In this document: piece after piece, positions 33,592 through 42,224 of the stretch
Position numbering within the stretch: position 1 is the first letter of the stretch
Layout of the letters: the number at the start of each line of letters is the position of its first letter
NCBI GenBank assembly: GCA_016712285.1
Contig: JADJRK010000001.1
Location: 124,001-188,000, forward strand
Direction: 5' to 3'
Source of the DNA: Planctomycetota bacterium
GTDB lineage: Bacteria > Planctomycetota > UBA8742 > UBA2392
Length of the DNA stretch: 64,000 nt
Notes under the pieces: generated by a model
What the model was told of the DNA's origin: nothing
Database searches by the model: none
Seen by the model: the letters and a program-made list of their open reading frames with translations, nothing else
Position numbers and translations under genes: made by a program

Positions 33592-33642
33592 CGCGTAAAC
33601 AGACGCGCAATCACGGGCCGCCAACAGGCGGCCCTTTTCTTT
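33567..33642 (+). terminator. Cys attenuator 2 (before the yeiH-cysIH genes)
   Basis: Protector: GCCC (33567-33570) with GGGC (33579-33582). Antiterminator: GGCCCGTG (33580-33587) with CACGGGCC (33612-33619), 8 bp perfect. Terminator: GGGCCGCC (33615-33622), loop AACA, GGCGGCCC (33627-33634), then TTTTCTTT. Antiterminator and terminator share 33615-33619, so they exclude each other. Confidence 0.85.
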
Positions 33643-33663
33643 GAACACCGGACGGAAGACGCC

Positions 33664-33792
33664 ATGAAAACGAATGTGTCAACACTTGCGGCATTGCGGC
33701 GCGGTTTTGCGCGCGAGTTCGCCTCGACGCTGATCGCGCTGGCACTGATTGCCGCGGTGAAGGTCGGATTGATCAGCCTGATTCCCTGGTAA
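33664..33792 (+). CDS. Small single-span membrane protein (42 aa)
   Basis: Begins MKTNVSTLAALRRGF and ends LISLIPW. CGGAAG lies before the ATG. A basic N-terminus is followed by one hydrophobic helix (STLIALALIAAVKVGLISLI). It is the first gene behind Cys attenuator 2, and its stop is 3 bp before the YeiH-type transporter start, so the two are surely co-translated. It may be an accessory subunit of that membrane protein. No known family. Confidence 0.65.
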   Translation: MKTNVSTLAALRRGFAREFASTLIALALIAAVKVGLISLIPW

Positions 33793-33795
33793 CCG

Positions 33796-34818
33796 ATGCG
33801 GGCGAAGACCTCACAACTGGATTCACAACGTGCCACGGGCGTGGTCGTACTGGCGGGGATTGTCGCGCTGGCCAAGCTGGCGCACGTGCTGGTGCCGTCA
33901 GTGCCGGCCGTGGTTTGGGCGCTTGGCTTCGGCATTCTGGCCGGGGCCGGCGCCGAGCGCTCACGCAGGCCCGCGCCCTCGCTGCCGTACCAGGTGCCGC
34001 TCACCGCCGGGTTCGTGATGATGGGTGCGCAGATGCAGCCGGAAGTGTTCGCGCTGGTCGGCTGGCCCGGCGTGCTTTCGCTGGCGTTGTTGTGGCTGAG
34101 TGTTCTTGGGGCGTTTGCCCTGGCGGTGAAACTGCGCCTGCTGCCGGGGCGTTTGGCGGGCTTGTTCGCGCTGGGGCTGTCGGGCTTTGGCGTCACGGCG
34201 GTCGTTGCAGTCGCGAAGTACGACCGCGATGTTGCCGGCACGCCGCAGACCGTGGCGACGCTGGTGGTGCTGGTCAGCGGCGCGCTTGCACTCGTGGGCT
34301 ATCCGCTACTGGCGCCGTTGCTGGGTCTTGATGCGGCGACCTTCGGCGCATTTGCCGGGCTCACGGTCGCCAATAATGCAGAGGCATTGGCCACCGCGGG
34401 CACAGCCGAAGAGCCCGCGCTGCTACTGGCTGCGGCCTACAAGGTGCTGGCCAATGCGTTCGAGGGCCTTGCCGTACTGGTGTACCTGTGGCTGTTCATG
34501 CCGCGTGAACAGCGGGACCGTGGCCACATTGGCGCCCGGCTGCTGCTACCCAAGGTGCCGGGTTTCGTGATTGGTTTCGCCATCGTGGGCGCGGCTGCGC
34601 TGCTGGGCGCGTTCACCGAGCAGGAACGCGCCGTGCTGGGCACCCTGACGCAGTGGGCGTTCTTCATCGCGCTGGTGGGCGTGGGATATCGGACAAACGC
34701 TGGAGCAATCTTCAAAGCGGCCAGGCCGACGGCAATCGGGCTGGCGCTGTGGGCAGTGACGTCGGCGCTGGTGCTGCTGTGGCTGACGAGAGGACCCTGG
34801 AGCGGACATGGAACCTGA
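33796..34818 (+). CDS. YeiH/UPF0324-family membrane protein (putative sulfur-anion transporter)
   Basis: 340 residues with about ten hydrophobic segments and few charged loops; the family core includes GFVMMGAQMQPEVF, GLSGFGVTAVVAVAKYDRD, FAGLTVANNAEALATAG and KVPGFVIGFAIVGAA. Members are annotated as putative sulfate exporters, with little direct proof. Its position between a Cys-controlled attenuator and the sulfite reductase gene supports a role in moving a sulfur compound. Its end overlaps the next gene by 11 bp. Confidence 0.8.
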   Translation: MRAKTSQLDSQRATGVVVLAGIVALAKLAHVLVPSVPAVVWALGFGILAGAGAERSRRPAPSLPYQVPLTAGFVMMGAQMQPEVFALVGWPGVLSLALLWLSVLGAFALAVKLRLLPGRLAGLFALGLSGFGVTAVVAVAKYDRDVAGTPQTVATLVVLVSGALALVGYPLLAPLLGLDAATFGAFAGLTVANNAEALATAGTAEEPALLLAAAYKVLANAFEGLAVLVYLWLFMPREQRDRGHIGARLLLPKVPGFVIGFAIVGAAALLGAFTEQERAVLGTLTQWAFFIALVGVGYRTNAGAIFKAARPTAIGLALWAVTSALVLLWLTRGPWSGHGT

Positions 34819-37069
34819 GATTCGACACATCGCAAAGACGGACTATGCAAAGCATCGCGTTGTGCGCAGCGACGGCGAGATCACCATCGACGGTGTCTAT
34901 CCCGAGCGCGCCGCCGGCGTGTACATGGTGCGCGTGCGCGTGCCCGGCGGAATCATGACGCTGGCGCAGGCGCGGGCGCTGGCCGGCTTTGCGCATGAGT
35001 ACGCCAACGGTGAGTGGCACGTGGACACGCGCGCCAACGTGGAACTGCACGGCGTGCCCGAGGATCGCCTGCTGCCATTCATCGAGGCGATCGAGACAAC
35101 GGGCCTCAGCACGCGCGGCGCCTGCGGCGACAGTGTGCGCAACATTGTCACCGGCAGCGAAAGCGCCAGCGCCAGTGTTGACCGGCTGAACGCGCTGGTG
35201 GACAGGCTGACTCGCATGTTCATGGGCAAGCCGGAGTTCGAAACGCTGCCGCGCAAGTTCAAAATCGCGTTCTATGCGCGCGACGACCGAGAGCCGCTGC
35301 ACCGCATCAACGACCTGGGCTTCGTAGAAGAAGAAGGCGGCACGTTTGAGGTCTGGGTCGGCGGCGGCCTGGGCAAGCAGCCGCGCCTCGCAGACCTGCT
35401 GTTCAAGCGGGTACCCGAGCACGCGGTGCCGGGGTTGGTGGCGGCGACGGTGCAGATACACAACGCCTGGAGCAACCGAAAGAACCGCGCACAGGCGCGC
35501 CTCAAGTTCGTGCTTGAAGAACACGGTGTTGAACAACTGCGCAGCTGGATCTTTGAGAAGTGGGTGCCGCCGCTTGAGGTTGAGCTCAAGCCGCAGCCGT
35601 CGCTGTCGCCGCCGCCGGCACGCTTCGAGGCCAGTGGCGTACACGCGCAGCAGAACGGCGCGTTCAAGGTGCGCGTGCCGATTGTGGCCGGCGACATGAC
35701 CGGCGAGCAGGTCGTCAAGCTGGTGGACGCCGCTGAGGCTGCGGGCGCGAAGCTGTTTCACCTGAGCGTGCGCCAGAACATCGCGATTCCTGACGTGGCG
35801 CCGGCGCATGTGCCCGCGCTGGTCGCGGAACTTGAGCGGCTTGGCTATCCGCCCTCGGGCTGGTTTGGCGCGCGCGACATCGTGGCGTGCCCCGGCGCGA
35901 GTTCATGCCGTAAGGGATTCGTTGAAACGCACGAGTTTGCGCAGGTGCTGTCGCGCGAACTTGAGTCGGTGGTTGCGCCGGGCTTTGCCAAGCGGCTACG
36001 CATCAGCGTTTCGGGTTGCCCCAACTCGTGCAGCCAGCCGCAACTGTTTGACCTTGGCTTTCGGGGCAACGCGGGCAAGGCCCGTGGCGCAGTGGTGAAA
36101 GGCTATGACCTGCTGATCGGCGGCCGCCTGTACGGGCGCACGCTGCTGGGCCAGCAGTTTGCAAACCTGTTGAGCCAGGAAGACCTGATTGCGGCGGCCA
36201 AGGCCGGCGTGGCTGCGTACGCCGCGCTTGCGATTGCCGATGAGCCGTTCGACGCGCTGATTGACCGCGTGGGGCTGCACAGGTTTGCCATCGAGCTGGC
36301 GTCGCGGGTGGAGTTGAGGCAGGGCGAATGGACCGAGGTCCTGCGCGATGACCTGGCGCGCGAGTCGCCGACTGATGTGGAGGCGTTCGAGGCCCGCCTC
36401 GAGGCCAAGTCGCCGCGCCAGATTTTGCGATGGGGGATCGAGACGTTCGGCGAGTCGCTGCTGGTGAGCAGCGCGCTCAACGCCGGCGGAGTCCTGCTTG
36501 CGCACTATCTGCGTGAGCTTGCGCCCGCGCACCCGGTGTTCCTGATCGACACCGGCAAGCTGTTCGCTGAGACGCTGGCCTACGCGGCGCAACTGCGCGA
36601 GCAGTTCGGTCTGAACGTGCAGCTGGTCGGCCCGACCTTTGCCGAATCCGAATTCACTGACCGCTACGGTGAGCGGCTGTGGCAGCGCGATCCCGCGTTG
36701 TGCTGCCACATTCGCAAAGTGCAGGTGATGGCCGAGCTGCGCAAGGGAAAGCGCGCCTGGGTCAGCGCCCTGCGCCAGGAGCAGGGTGGCGAACGCGCCG
36801 ACGTGGGCGTGCTCGAGCGCGAAGCCGACGGCGTACTCAAGCTCTCGCCGCTGGCACTGGTCACGCGCGAGTGGGTGGACGAGGAGTTGCGCACACTGGG
36901 CATTCCGCAGCATCCGTTGCTGGCAAAGGGCTATCGCAGCCTTGGGTGCGAGCCATGCACACAGCCGGTTGATGAGCAGCAAGGCGAGCGCGAGGGCCGC
37001 TGGCACGGGACAGGCAAGACCGAATGCGGGCTGCACGAATACTGGAAGACAACGGTGGGCCATGAATGA
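34808..37069 (+). CDS. Sulfite reductase (siroheme) fused to APS reductase (CysI-CysH fusion)
   Basis: 753 residues. The N-terminal part (about 1-510) is a ferredoxin-type nitrite/sulfite reductase: two ferredoxin-like and siroheme domains, cluster/siroheme ligands CPGASSC (about 361) and SGCPNSC (about 403). The C-terminal part (about 530-753) is CysH: SSALNAGGVLLAHYL, FLIDTGKLFAETL, then the Fe-S cysteines CCHIRK (about 632) and GCEPCTQP (about 714) diagnostic of APS rather than PAPS reductases, and catalytic ECGLHEYW. One chain would take APS to sulfite and on to sulfide. Start overlaps the YeiH gene by 11 bp; cobA overlaps its end. Confidence 0.92.
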   Translation: MEPEIRHIAKTDYAKHRVVRSDGEITIDGVYPERAAGVYMVRVRVPGGIMTLAQARALAGFAHEYANGEWHVDTRANVELHGVPEDRLLPFIEAIETTGLSTRGACGDSVRNIVTGSESASASVDRLNALVDRLTRMFMGKPEFETLPRKFKIAFYARDDREPLHRINDLGFVEEEGGTFEVWVGGGLGKQPRLADLLFKRVPEHAVPGLVAATVQIHNAWSNRKNRAQARLKFVLEEHGVEQLRSWIFEKWVPPLEVELKPQPSLSPPPARFEASGVHAQQNGAFKVRVPIVAGDMTGEQVVKLVDAAEAAGAKLFHLSVRQNIAIPDVAPAHVPALVAELERLGYPPSGWFGARDIVACPGASSCRKGFVETHEFAQVLSRELESVVAPGFAKRLRISVSGCPNSCSQPQLFDLGFRGNAGKARGAVVKGYDLLIGGRLYGRTLLGQQFANLLSQEDLIAAAKAGVAAYAALAIADEPFDALIDRVGLHRFAIELASRVELRQGEWTEVLRDDLARESPTDVEAFEARLEAKSPRQILRWGIETFGESLLVSSALNAGGVLLAHYLRELAPAHPVFLIDTGKLFAETLAYAAQLREQFGLNVQLVGPTFAESEFTDRYGERLWQRDPALCCHIRKVQVMAELRKGKRAWVSALRQEQGGERADVGVLEREADGVLKLSPLALVTREWVDEELRTLGIPQHPLLAKGYRSLGCEPCTQPVDEQQGEREGRWHGTGKTECGLHEYWKTTVGHE

Positions 37070-37958
37070 ACAGACCGGAATCGTAACACTGGTCGGCGCC
37101 GGCCCCGGCGACCCTGACCTGCTGACCGTGGGCGGCTTGCGCGCCTTGCAGCGCGCGGACGTCGTCGTGCACGACAACCTGGTGTGCCCGGACATGCTGG
37201 CGCTGGCGGTACATGCAACGCTGATCGATGTCGGCAAGTTGCCGTTCGGCCAACGCACCGAGCAAGAGACGATCAACAGCATTCTCGTGCGCGAGGGCTC
37301 GGTGGGGCGCAACGTGGTGCGGCTCAAGGGCGGCGACCCGTTCATGTTCGGGCGCGGCACCGAAGAGATCGCGGCGTTGCACCGCGCGGGCATACCGTTT
37401 CGTGTCATCCCCGGCGTAAGCTCGCTCAACGGCGTGCTGGGGGCCGCGGGCGTGGCGCCTACCGTGCGCGGGCGCAATCACGGCTTCGCGGTGTTCAGCG
37501 GCGCGGGCGTCACGGACGAACGCGAGTTCGAACAGTGGGCGCTGACACCGGGGCCGGCAATCGTGTTCATGGGCGTGCATCGCGCGGCCCAGATCGCCAC
37601 GGCATTCATCGAGCAGGGCCGCCCCCAGGACACGCCGGTTGTGGTGGTGGCGCGGGGCGGATCGCCGGCCGAGCTCATCGCCGAGACGACGCTTGATCAA
37701 CTGGGCGCGCTGCTGGCCGACGCGTCGGCATGGACGCCCGCGATCATCGCCATCGGCGTGGCGCGCGAGCACGCGTTCAAGGCGCGGCCACTGGATGGCA
37801 AGGTGGCTGTGATGGCCGCCGGCGCGCTGGATACGCCCGAGGGCGACCTGTTGCGCGCGCTCGGCGCCCGCCTCGCCTGCGTCGATCCATCCGGCCAACC
37901 GGCGCACCCGCTGGCGCGGTCTGTGCCCCTGGCCGTGCCCGAAAGGCGCGTGAGTTGA
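37062..37958 (+). CDS. cobA: Uroporphyrinogen-III C-methyltransferase with short HemD-like tail
   Basis: 298 residues from the ATG at 37062, overlapping the previous stop (CATGAATGA). SUMT motifs: VTLVGAGPGDPDLLTVGGL, LKGGDPFMFGRGTEE, IPGVSSLNGVLGAAGVAPT, TPAIIAIG. It makes precorrin-2, the siroheme precursor needed by the upstream sulfite reductase. The last about 50 residues (PLDGKVAVMAAG..LLRALGAR) resemble the beginning of a HemD (uroporphyrinogen-III synthase) domain that stops short, a possible remnant of a CobA-HemD fusion. Confidence 0.93.
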   Translation: MNEQTGIVTLVGAGPGDPDLLTVGGLRALQRADVVVHDNLVCPDMLALAVHATLIDVGKLPFGQRTEQETINSILVREGSVGRNVVRLKGGDPFMFGRGTEEIAALHRAGIPFRVIPGVSSLNGVLGAAGVAPTVRGRNHGFAVFSGAGVTDEREFEQWALTPGPAIVFMGVHRAAQIATAFIEQGRPQDTPVVVVARGGSPAELIAETTLDQLGALLADASAWTPAIIAIGVAREHAFKARPLDGKVAVMAAGALDTPEGDLLRALGARLACVDPSGQPAHPLARSVPLAVPERRVS

Positions 37959-37963
37959 AAAAC

Positions 37964-38034
37964 GGCGTCGGTGCCCTCTCGATCAGGCCCGTGACGAGAC
38001 GGCTGCATGGTGCAGCCGAAAGCACCGACGCCGG
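37964..38034 (+). ncRNA. Candidate structured RNA: compact three-way junction
   Basis: P1 is 12 bp perfect (37964-37975 with 38023-38034). P2 is 8 bp with one bulge (37978-37986 with 37993-38000, loop GGCCCG). P3 is 8 bp perfect (38001-38008 with 38012-38019, loop TGG). Junctions are CC, none and AAA. It starts six bases after the cobA stop. No T-run follows, so it is not a simple terminator. Not matched to a known riboswitch or ribozyme by eye. Confidence 0.55.
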
Positions 38035-38086
38035 TAAGACGTAGTGCGGAGTGCGTTGTGCTGAGTGCTTAGTTCTTAGTGCTTCG

Positions 38087-38195
38087 GGGTATAGGGTTCA
38101 GGGTTCAGGGTATAGGGGACGGCTGAGCGCTGTTGATTCGCCCGCGACCCCAAACCCAGAACCCAGAACCCAGAACTCAGAACCCAGAACCCCCA
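38087..38195. repeat. Opposed G-quadruplex-type heptamer repeats
   Basis: Plus strand 38087-38119 has five G3-4 runs with 4-nt loops TATA, TTCA, TTCA, TATA. After about 29 bp, 38149-38195 has six C3-5 runs (mostly CCCAGAA units), giving the same potential on the minus strand. The arms are also imperfect inverted repeats (GGGTTCAGGGTT against AACCCAGAACCC). TGCTTAG-type units lie just upstream (38069-38084). It occupies the space before the glycosyltransferase gene. Confidence 0.75.
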
Positions 38196-38235
38196 TCCAT
38201 TCGCACCCAAGCCCGAAATTCTCTACACTCCTCCC

Positions 38236-39342
38236 ATGCGACTGCTGATGATCTCTGCTTCAGCCGGTCACGGCCACGTGCGTGCGGCTCAGGCCCTTGA
38301 GCGCGCCGCCACGGCTGCGTTTCCGGGCGCCGAAGTCCGCAACGTGGACATTCTTGATTACACGGCCGCGCTCTATCGCAAAGCCTACGCCGCCAGCTAT
38401 CTCGCGCTGGCTGACCGCGCGCCCGAAATGTGGGGATACCTTTACAACCACAGCGACAGCAAGCGCGCCAAGAAGCGCCAGGCGCGCATCATTCGCGCGT
38501 TTGACCACATCGAGTTCCGCAAATTCCGCGCGTTCCTGCGCGAGTTCAACCCTGACCACCTGTTCTGCACCCACTTCCTGCCCGCGCAGATCCTGCAGCC
38601 GTACACGGGCAAAGACTGGTACACGTTCAAGCTGCATCTTGTGGTCACGGACTTCATGGCCCACGCCTTCTGGGCCCAGGCAAACGCCGACACCATTTTC
38701 GTCGCCAGCGGCGAAGCCGTCGAAGAGGTCGCGATCAAGGGCATTCCGCGCGAGAAGATTCGCAAGGTCGGCATCCCGATCATGCCCGAGTTCGGCGCGA
38801 CCTACGACCGCGACGAATTGCGCCGGCGCCACGGTTTGCTGCCCAGCGTGCCGACGGTGCTGGCGATGAGCGGCGGCTGGGGTGCCGCCGGCATGCCTAA
38901 CCTGGTGCGCGGCATTCTGCACCACGCGCCGGTGCAGGTGATTGCCGTGTGCGGCCGCAACGAAAAGATGCGCGAGAACGTGGCCGCGCTGCCGGTGCCC
39001 GCGGGCAGCCGCGTGCTGGCGCTGGGCTATGTGAACTATGTGCACGAGCTGATGGCGGTGAGCGACCTGTGCGTGACGAAGTCGGGCGGCTTGACCACCA
39101 GCGAGTGCCTGGCGATGGGTGTGCCGATGCTGGTGCCGAACCCGATTCCGGGCCAGGAAGAGCGCAACGCCGAGTATTTAACAGAAAGCGGCGCAGCCAT
39201 GATGGCCCGAAGCCCCGGCAGCCTGCAATACAAGCTAGGCAAGTTCCTGGGCGACGAAGCCCTAAGAAAACGCATGCAAGCAGCCGCCAGGTCAAAAGGA
39301 GTACCCAACGCGGCAACAAGCATTCTAACGGCGGTGACCTGA
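38236..39342 (+). CDS. MGDG-synthase/UgtP-type glycolipid glycosyltransferase
   Basis: 368 residues, GT-B fold. The N-terminal MGDG-synthase domain (about 1-165) starts LLMISASAGHGHVRAAQALE and holds the acceptor region; the C-terminal UDP-sugar half has AMSGGWGAAGMPNLV, VIAVCGRNEKM, VLALGYVNYVHELMAVSDL and KSGGLTTSECLAMGVPMLVPNPIPGQE. Such enzymes add glucose or galactose to diacylglycerol on the inner membrane face. It begins only 40 bp after the G-rich repeat. Convergent with the LRR gene. Confidence 0.85.
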   Translation: MRLLMISASAGHGHVRAAQALERAATAAFPGAEVRNVDILDYTAALYRKAYAASYLALADRAPEMWGYLYNHSDSKRAKKRQARIIRAFDHIEFRKFRAFLREFNPDHLFCTHFLPAQILQPYTGKDWYTFKLHLVVTDFMAHAFWAQANADTIFVASGEAVEEVAIKGIPREKIRKVGIPIMPEFGATYDRDELRRRHGLLPSVPTVLAMSGGWGAAGMPNLVRGILHHAPVQVIAVCGRNEKMRENVAALPVPAGSRVLALGYVNYVHELMAVSDLCVTKSGGLTTSECLAMGVPMLVPNPIPGQEERNAEYLTESGAAMMARSPGSLQYKLGKFLGDEALRKRMQAAARSKGVPNAATSILTAVT

Positions 39343-39413
39343 AGCCCGGTGGGAGCCGCATCGGCGAACCGGCCGAGAGTGTGGCTTACACCCCGGGGGC
39401 AGCGCAATGCCGG

Positions 39414-40886
39414 TCACTCAGAGTTCAATACCCAATACTCATATGTTGAGATTTCAACCTGCGCGACTTTCGTTAGCTCGGCCTCCAGTGCTTCTTGTCG
39501 GGCATTTGGCACAAACGATCGTACGAACCGGTACGTCACACCGTTGCCTGCGGAAGGTACCTCTAGATTCTTGCTCGCAAGCTCTACTTGACACTCGAAC
39601 AACTCTATACACTTAACCTTCGCACATTTCTGAATTGCGTTCCACGCGACTTCCTGTACAGATCCGGATGCAACGCCAGAGACTATCCGGACTTTCTCGC
39701 AATCGGATACGTTTGGCAACGCGTCCCAATCAATGCTGGATTCGATGTTTAATCCTACACCAATGGTCTTCACTCTGCTTGTCGCACTCAGTACCGACAG
39801 CACATCACCGAAGTACTTGCTGGATCTGTACGCAACTCCACCAAACTCCACTGTGGATAACGTACGCAGCTTGGAAAGGTGATAAATGCCATCTCGCGAA
39901 ATGTTCGAGCAATCAATCAGGTTAATGCTCTCAATCGACTTGCATTGGCTGAACCAGTGACATGCAACATTTGTGAGGTCCGAGCACCCCCGGACGTCCA
40001 CATGCCGCAAGGCTCGCTTGCCTTGGCACACCCACGCAAAGACTGCATCGTCGTCCAAGCCGCCGCGGTAAGCGATGCCAACGGTGTGAAGAAGAGGCAA
40101 CTGCAAGAGTCGTTGCACGACTTGCGGGGTCAGTCGATCCTGTGGATCCACGGAGTTCCTTCCGGCAGCCACTCCGCCTAGACCCACGTCCAAGTACTTC
40201 AGTTGCTTGACTTTCAATATCTCTGCGACTCCTCGACCACTGAGACGACAGCCGAACGCGTCTACATGCTCAATCTTCTCGTGATTAGACAACAACTGCG
40301 CCGAGTCGTCCATGAAACTCGGTCGCCCTCGACACCGCAATTCCTTCAGGCTGGTGATGCTAAGAATGTAGTCCCAGCCAAAAGAGAGAAGCTCAGGGTC
40401 GCGCTCGTCGGTTGCTCCGGTACGCCAACACTCTGCGCTAATGTCCAATACTTCCAACGCGCAGCATTTCTTCAGCCTGACCGCGCAGCCCTCCGACCAC
40501 GGCATGTCGCCTCGCACATACAGCCGCTTGAGTGTCGGCGTGCTGCAGACTTTCATCATAGTAGAGTGCGATATCGAGCCGCAGCCGTCGAGCGTCAACT
40601 CTTCCACCGACAAGCAATCCAGCAAGTGTACGAGCGTGCTGTTTTGGACGGCGCTGTTTGCCAGATCAATTGCAATGACGGTCGCATACCCGGTCAGAGA
40701 TCTGGCCTGGTCATCGGTCGAGTGGCGTGCCCGTACGCCACATGGATTTGTTGGAGCGACCTCCGTGGATACAAGCTCCCCCAACGAATACCACGTAAGT
40801 TCGGCTTGGCCAAGCAGTTCTGAACTGGGAATAGCCGCCGCACAAGCGATGAATGTTGCTAGCCAGAATGTGCCGAGACCACACAT
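39414..40886 (-). CDS. Secreted leucine-rich-repeat protein
   Basis: 490 residues. A signal peptide is predicted (MCGLGTFWLATFIACAAAIPS). The body is an LRR solenoid of the Cys-containing ribonuclease-inhibitor/F-box type: repeats such as LEVLDISAECWRTG, LKYLDVGLGGVA, LRHVDVRGCSDLTNVACHW, IESINLIDCSNISRDGIYHLSKL. No catalytic domain. Base composition is clearly less GC-rich than neighbouring core genes, suggesting acquisition. Last gene of the capsid-like operon, 4 bp after the FTLAE-motif protein. Confidence 0.75.
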   Translation of the reverse strand: MCGLGTFWLATFIACAAAIPSSELLGQAELTWYSLGELVSTEVAPTNPCGVRARHSTDDQARSLTGYATVIAIDLANSAVQNSTLVHLLDCLSVEELTLDGCGSISHSTMMKVCSTPTLKRLYVRGDMPWSEGCAVRLKKCCALEVLDISAECWRTGATDERDPELLSFGWDYILSITSLKELRCRGRPSFMDDSAQLLSNHEKIEHVDAFGCRLSGRGVAEILKVKQLKYLDVGLGGVAAGRNSVDPQDRLTPQVVQRLLQLPLLHTVGIAYRGGLDDDAVFAWVCQGKRALRHVDVRGCSDLTNVACHWFSQCKSIESINLIDCSNISRDGIYHLSKLRTLSTVEFGGVAYRSSKYFGDVLSVLSATSRVKTIGVGLNIESSIDWDALPNVSDCEKVRIVSGVASGSVQEVAWNAIQKCAKVKCIELFECQVELASKNLEVPSAGNGVTYRFVRSFVPNARQEALEAELTKVAQVEISTYEYWVLNSE

Positions 40887-40890
40887 ATCT

Positions 40891-42141
40891 CTACTTTGTG
40901 CAGGTCACCGTAAAGTAAACGGTCCAATTGATCTGAACCCACAATTCAAAACGAACGGTAATCACCAGATTGCCTTCGGCGTTGACCGTGACAACTGTCT
41001 TCGCACGCGGGTTGCCCAATCGCGTTGGCGCAGAATTCACGATCCCGCTACTTGTTTGGCGCCCTGCGTGCCAATAAATGAGATTGACTCTCTTCGTTGG
41101 GCAGTCCGGCTCACAGACAACTTCGTTCGCCACCAAAGCAACCTGTACATCGATATGTTTCTTGTGCGGCGTATCAAGGTCACCGCCATTCTCGATCGTC
41201 TTGGAAAGTCGGTCGAGCATCTCCTTCTCTCGGGGTACTGGACAATCCTCTTCAGCTCTCGCCTTGAGGTCCGCTAACTCCTTCATCTGTTCTTCGGTTA
41301 AGCCCTTCCCATCCCAAACGTCAGAATCAGCATCCCACCAGTTCTTCTTCTGCTTTCGTGAGCCTTTGAGCGAAGTGGATACAGTTGTGTCACAGTTCTC
41401 AAAGTAATGTAATCTGGTTTGGCCAAACCATGAAAGTACATATGTCTTGTTACACTTAGCTGGCGAGGCTGCGGAGAAGTCAGACACTTCTGAAGGCCCC
41501 TTCTTTGGGGACGCAGCTTCGGCGTCAACCACCCCAGTCGCCGTTCCGCCCTTTCCTTTCCACTTTTCGTTGTTGGAGGCGTCGGGATATGGATGGGCGC
41601 CGTCGGCAGTTCTTACCCCAGGAAACGGATCCGGTAGCGGCTCATCTTTGTTGTCTCCGCCTTCCTGCTGCATTAAGGCCGGGAACACGTCTGCTGCGCC
41701 GGACTCGGCAAGGGTGAACTGGTTTGTGGATGGGGGGCCTGATGGTGGGGCTAATCCGAACAAGCTTGCGTGCTCGGTTTCTGCCAGTGTGAACTGATTG
41801 CTTGATGGGCGCCGGCTTTCGGCAGGCGGGGCCAGTTTCTCTGTAGGCTGCGACAACGAAAACCGATCTGCTAAGAAGCCTTTTGCTGGGCGCTCGGCCT
41901 TGCCTGGTGCTCCCGCCTCGTATGACGACGAAGAGGGGAGCCTTGACGCCGGTTCGCGGCTTGGTGTCGAAGCGCCTAGCATTTCCGCTGCCGTCATCGC
42001 CTCGGCGATTTGCGCGTCGGTGCTGCCCAGCTTGTCGGCCATGAAGTCTTCCGGCACCTCGACCCTTCCGCGGCCGTTGTGCTTGCTGAACTTCAACCCG
42101 CCGGGGCTGCATGTTGGACAGTCTTCTTTGTTGTCTTCCAT
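40891..42141 (-). CDS. Multi-motif protein (two N-x-FTLAE motifs), possible compartment cargo or scaffold
   Basis: 416 residues from the ATG at 42141; the frame is open 20 codons further up. The N-terminus holds a CPTC pair and a disordered Pro/Ser-rich stretch. NQFTLAETEHASLFGLAPP (about 115-133) and NQFTLAESGAADVF (about 140-153) repeat one linear motif, with a weaker relative RFSLSQPTEKLAPP (about 93-106). A similar motif lies near the N-terminus of the 105-aa gene product upstream. The C-terminal about 170 residues form a Cys-containing beta-rich region. No family recognised. Confidence 0.6.
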   Translation of the reverse strand: MEDNKEDCPTCSPGGLKFSKHNGRGRVEVPEDFMADKLGSTDAQIAEAMTAAEMLGASTPSREPASRLPSSSSYEAGAPGKAERPAKGFLADRFSLSQPTEKLAPPAESRRPSSNQFTLAETEHASLFGLAPPSGPPSTNQFTLAESGAADVFPALMQQEGGDNKDEPLPDPFPGVRTADGAHPYPDASNNEKWKGKGGTATGVVDAEAASPKKGPSEVSDFSAASPAKCNKTYVLSWFGQTRLHYFENCDTTVSTSLKGSRKQKKNWWDADSDVWDGKGLTEEQMKELADLKARAEEDCPVPREKEMLDRLSKTIENGGDLDTPHKKHIDVQVALVANEVVCEPDCPTKRVNLIYWHAGRQTSSGIVNSAPTRLGNPRAKTVVTVNAEGNLVITVRFELWVQINWTVYFTVTCTK

Positions 42142-42224
42142 CGCCTTGATCCCTCGTGCTAAGTTCCTTCGGATTCGCGCAGCTTGGTACCGCTGGAACA
42201 TGGCCCGCCGGCGCTGCTAGATTT

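Noticed and set aside
37964..38034. Hammerhead ribozyme or purine-type riboswitch
   Set aside because: A CGAAA and a UGACGA occur, but the CUGANGA core lacks its C3 and three extra bases separate it from stem II. The junctions are too short for a purine riboswitch.
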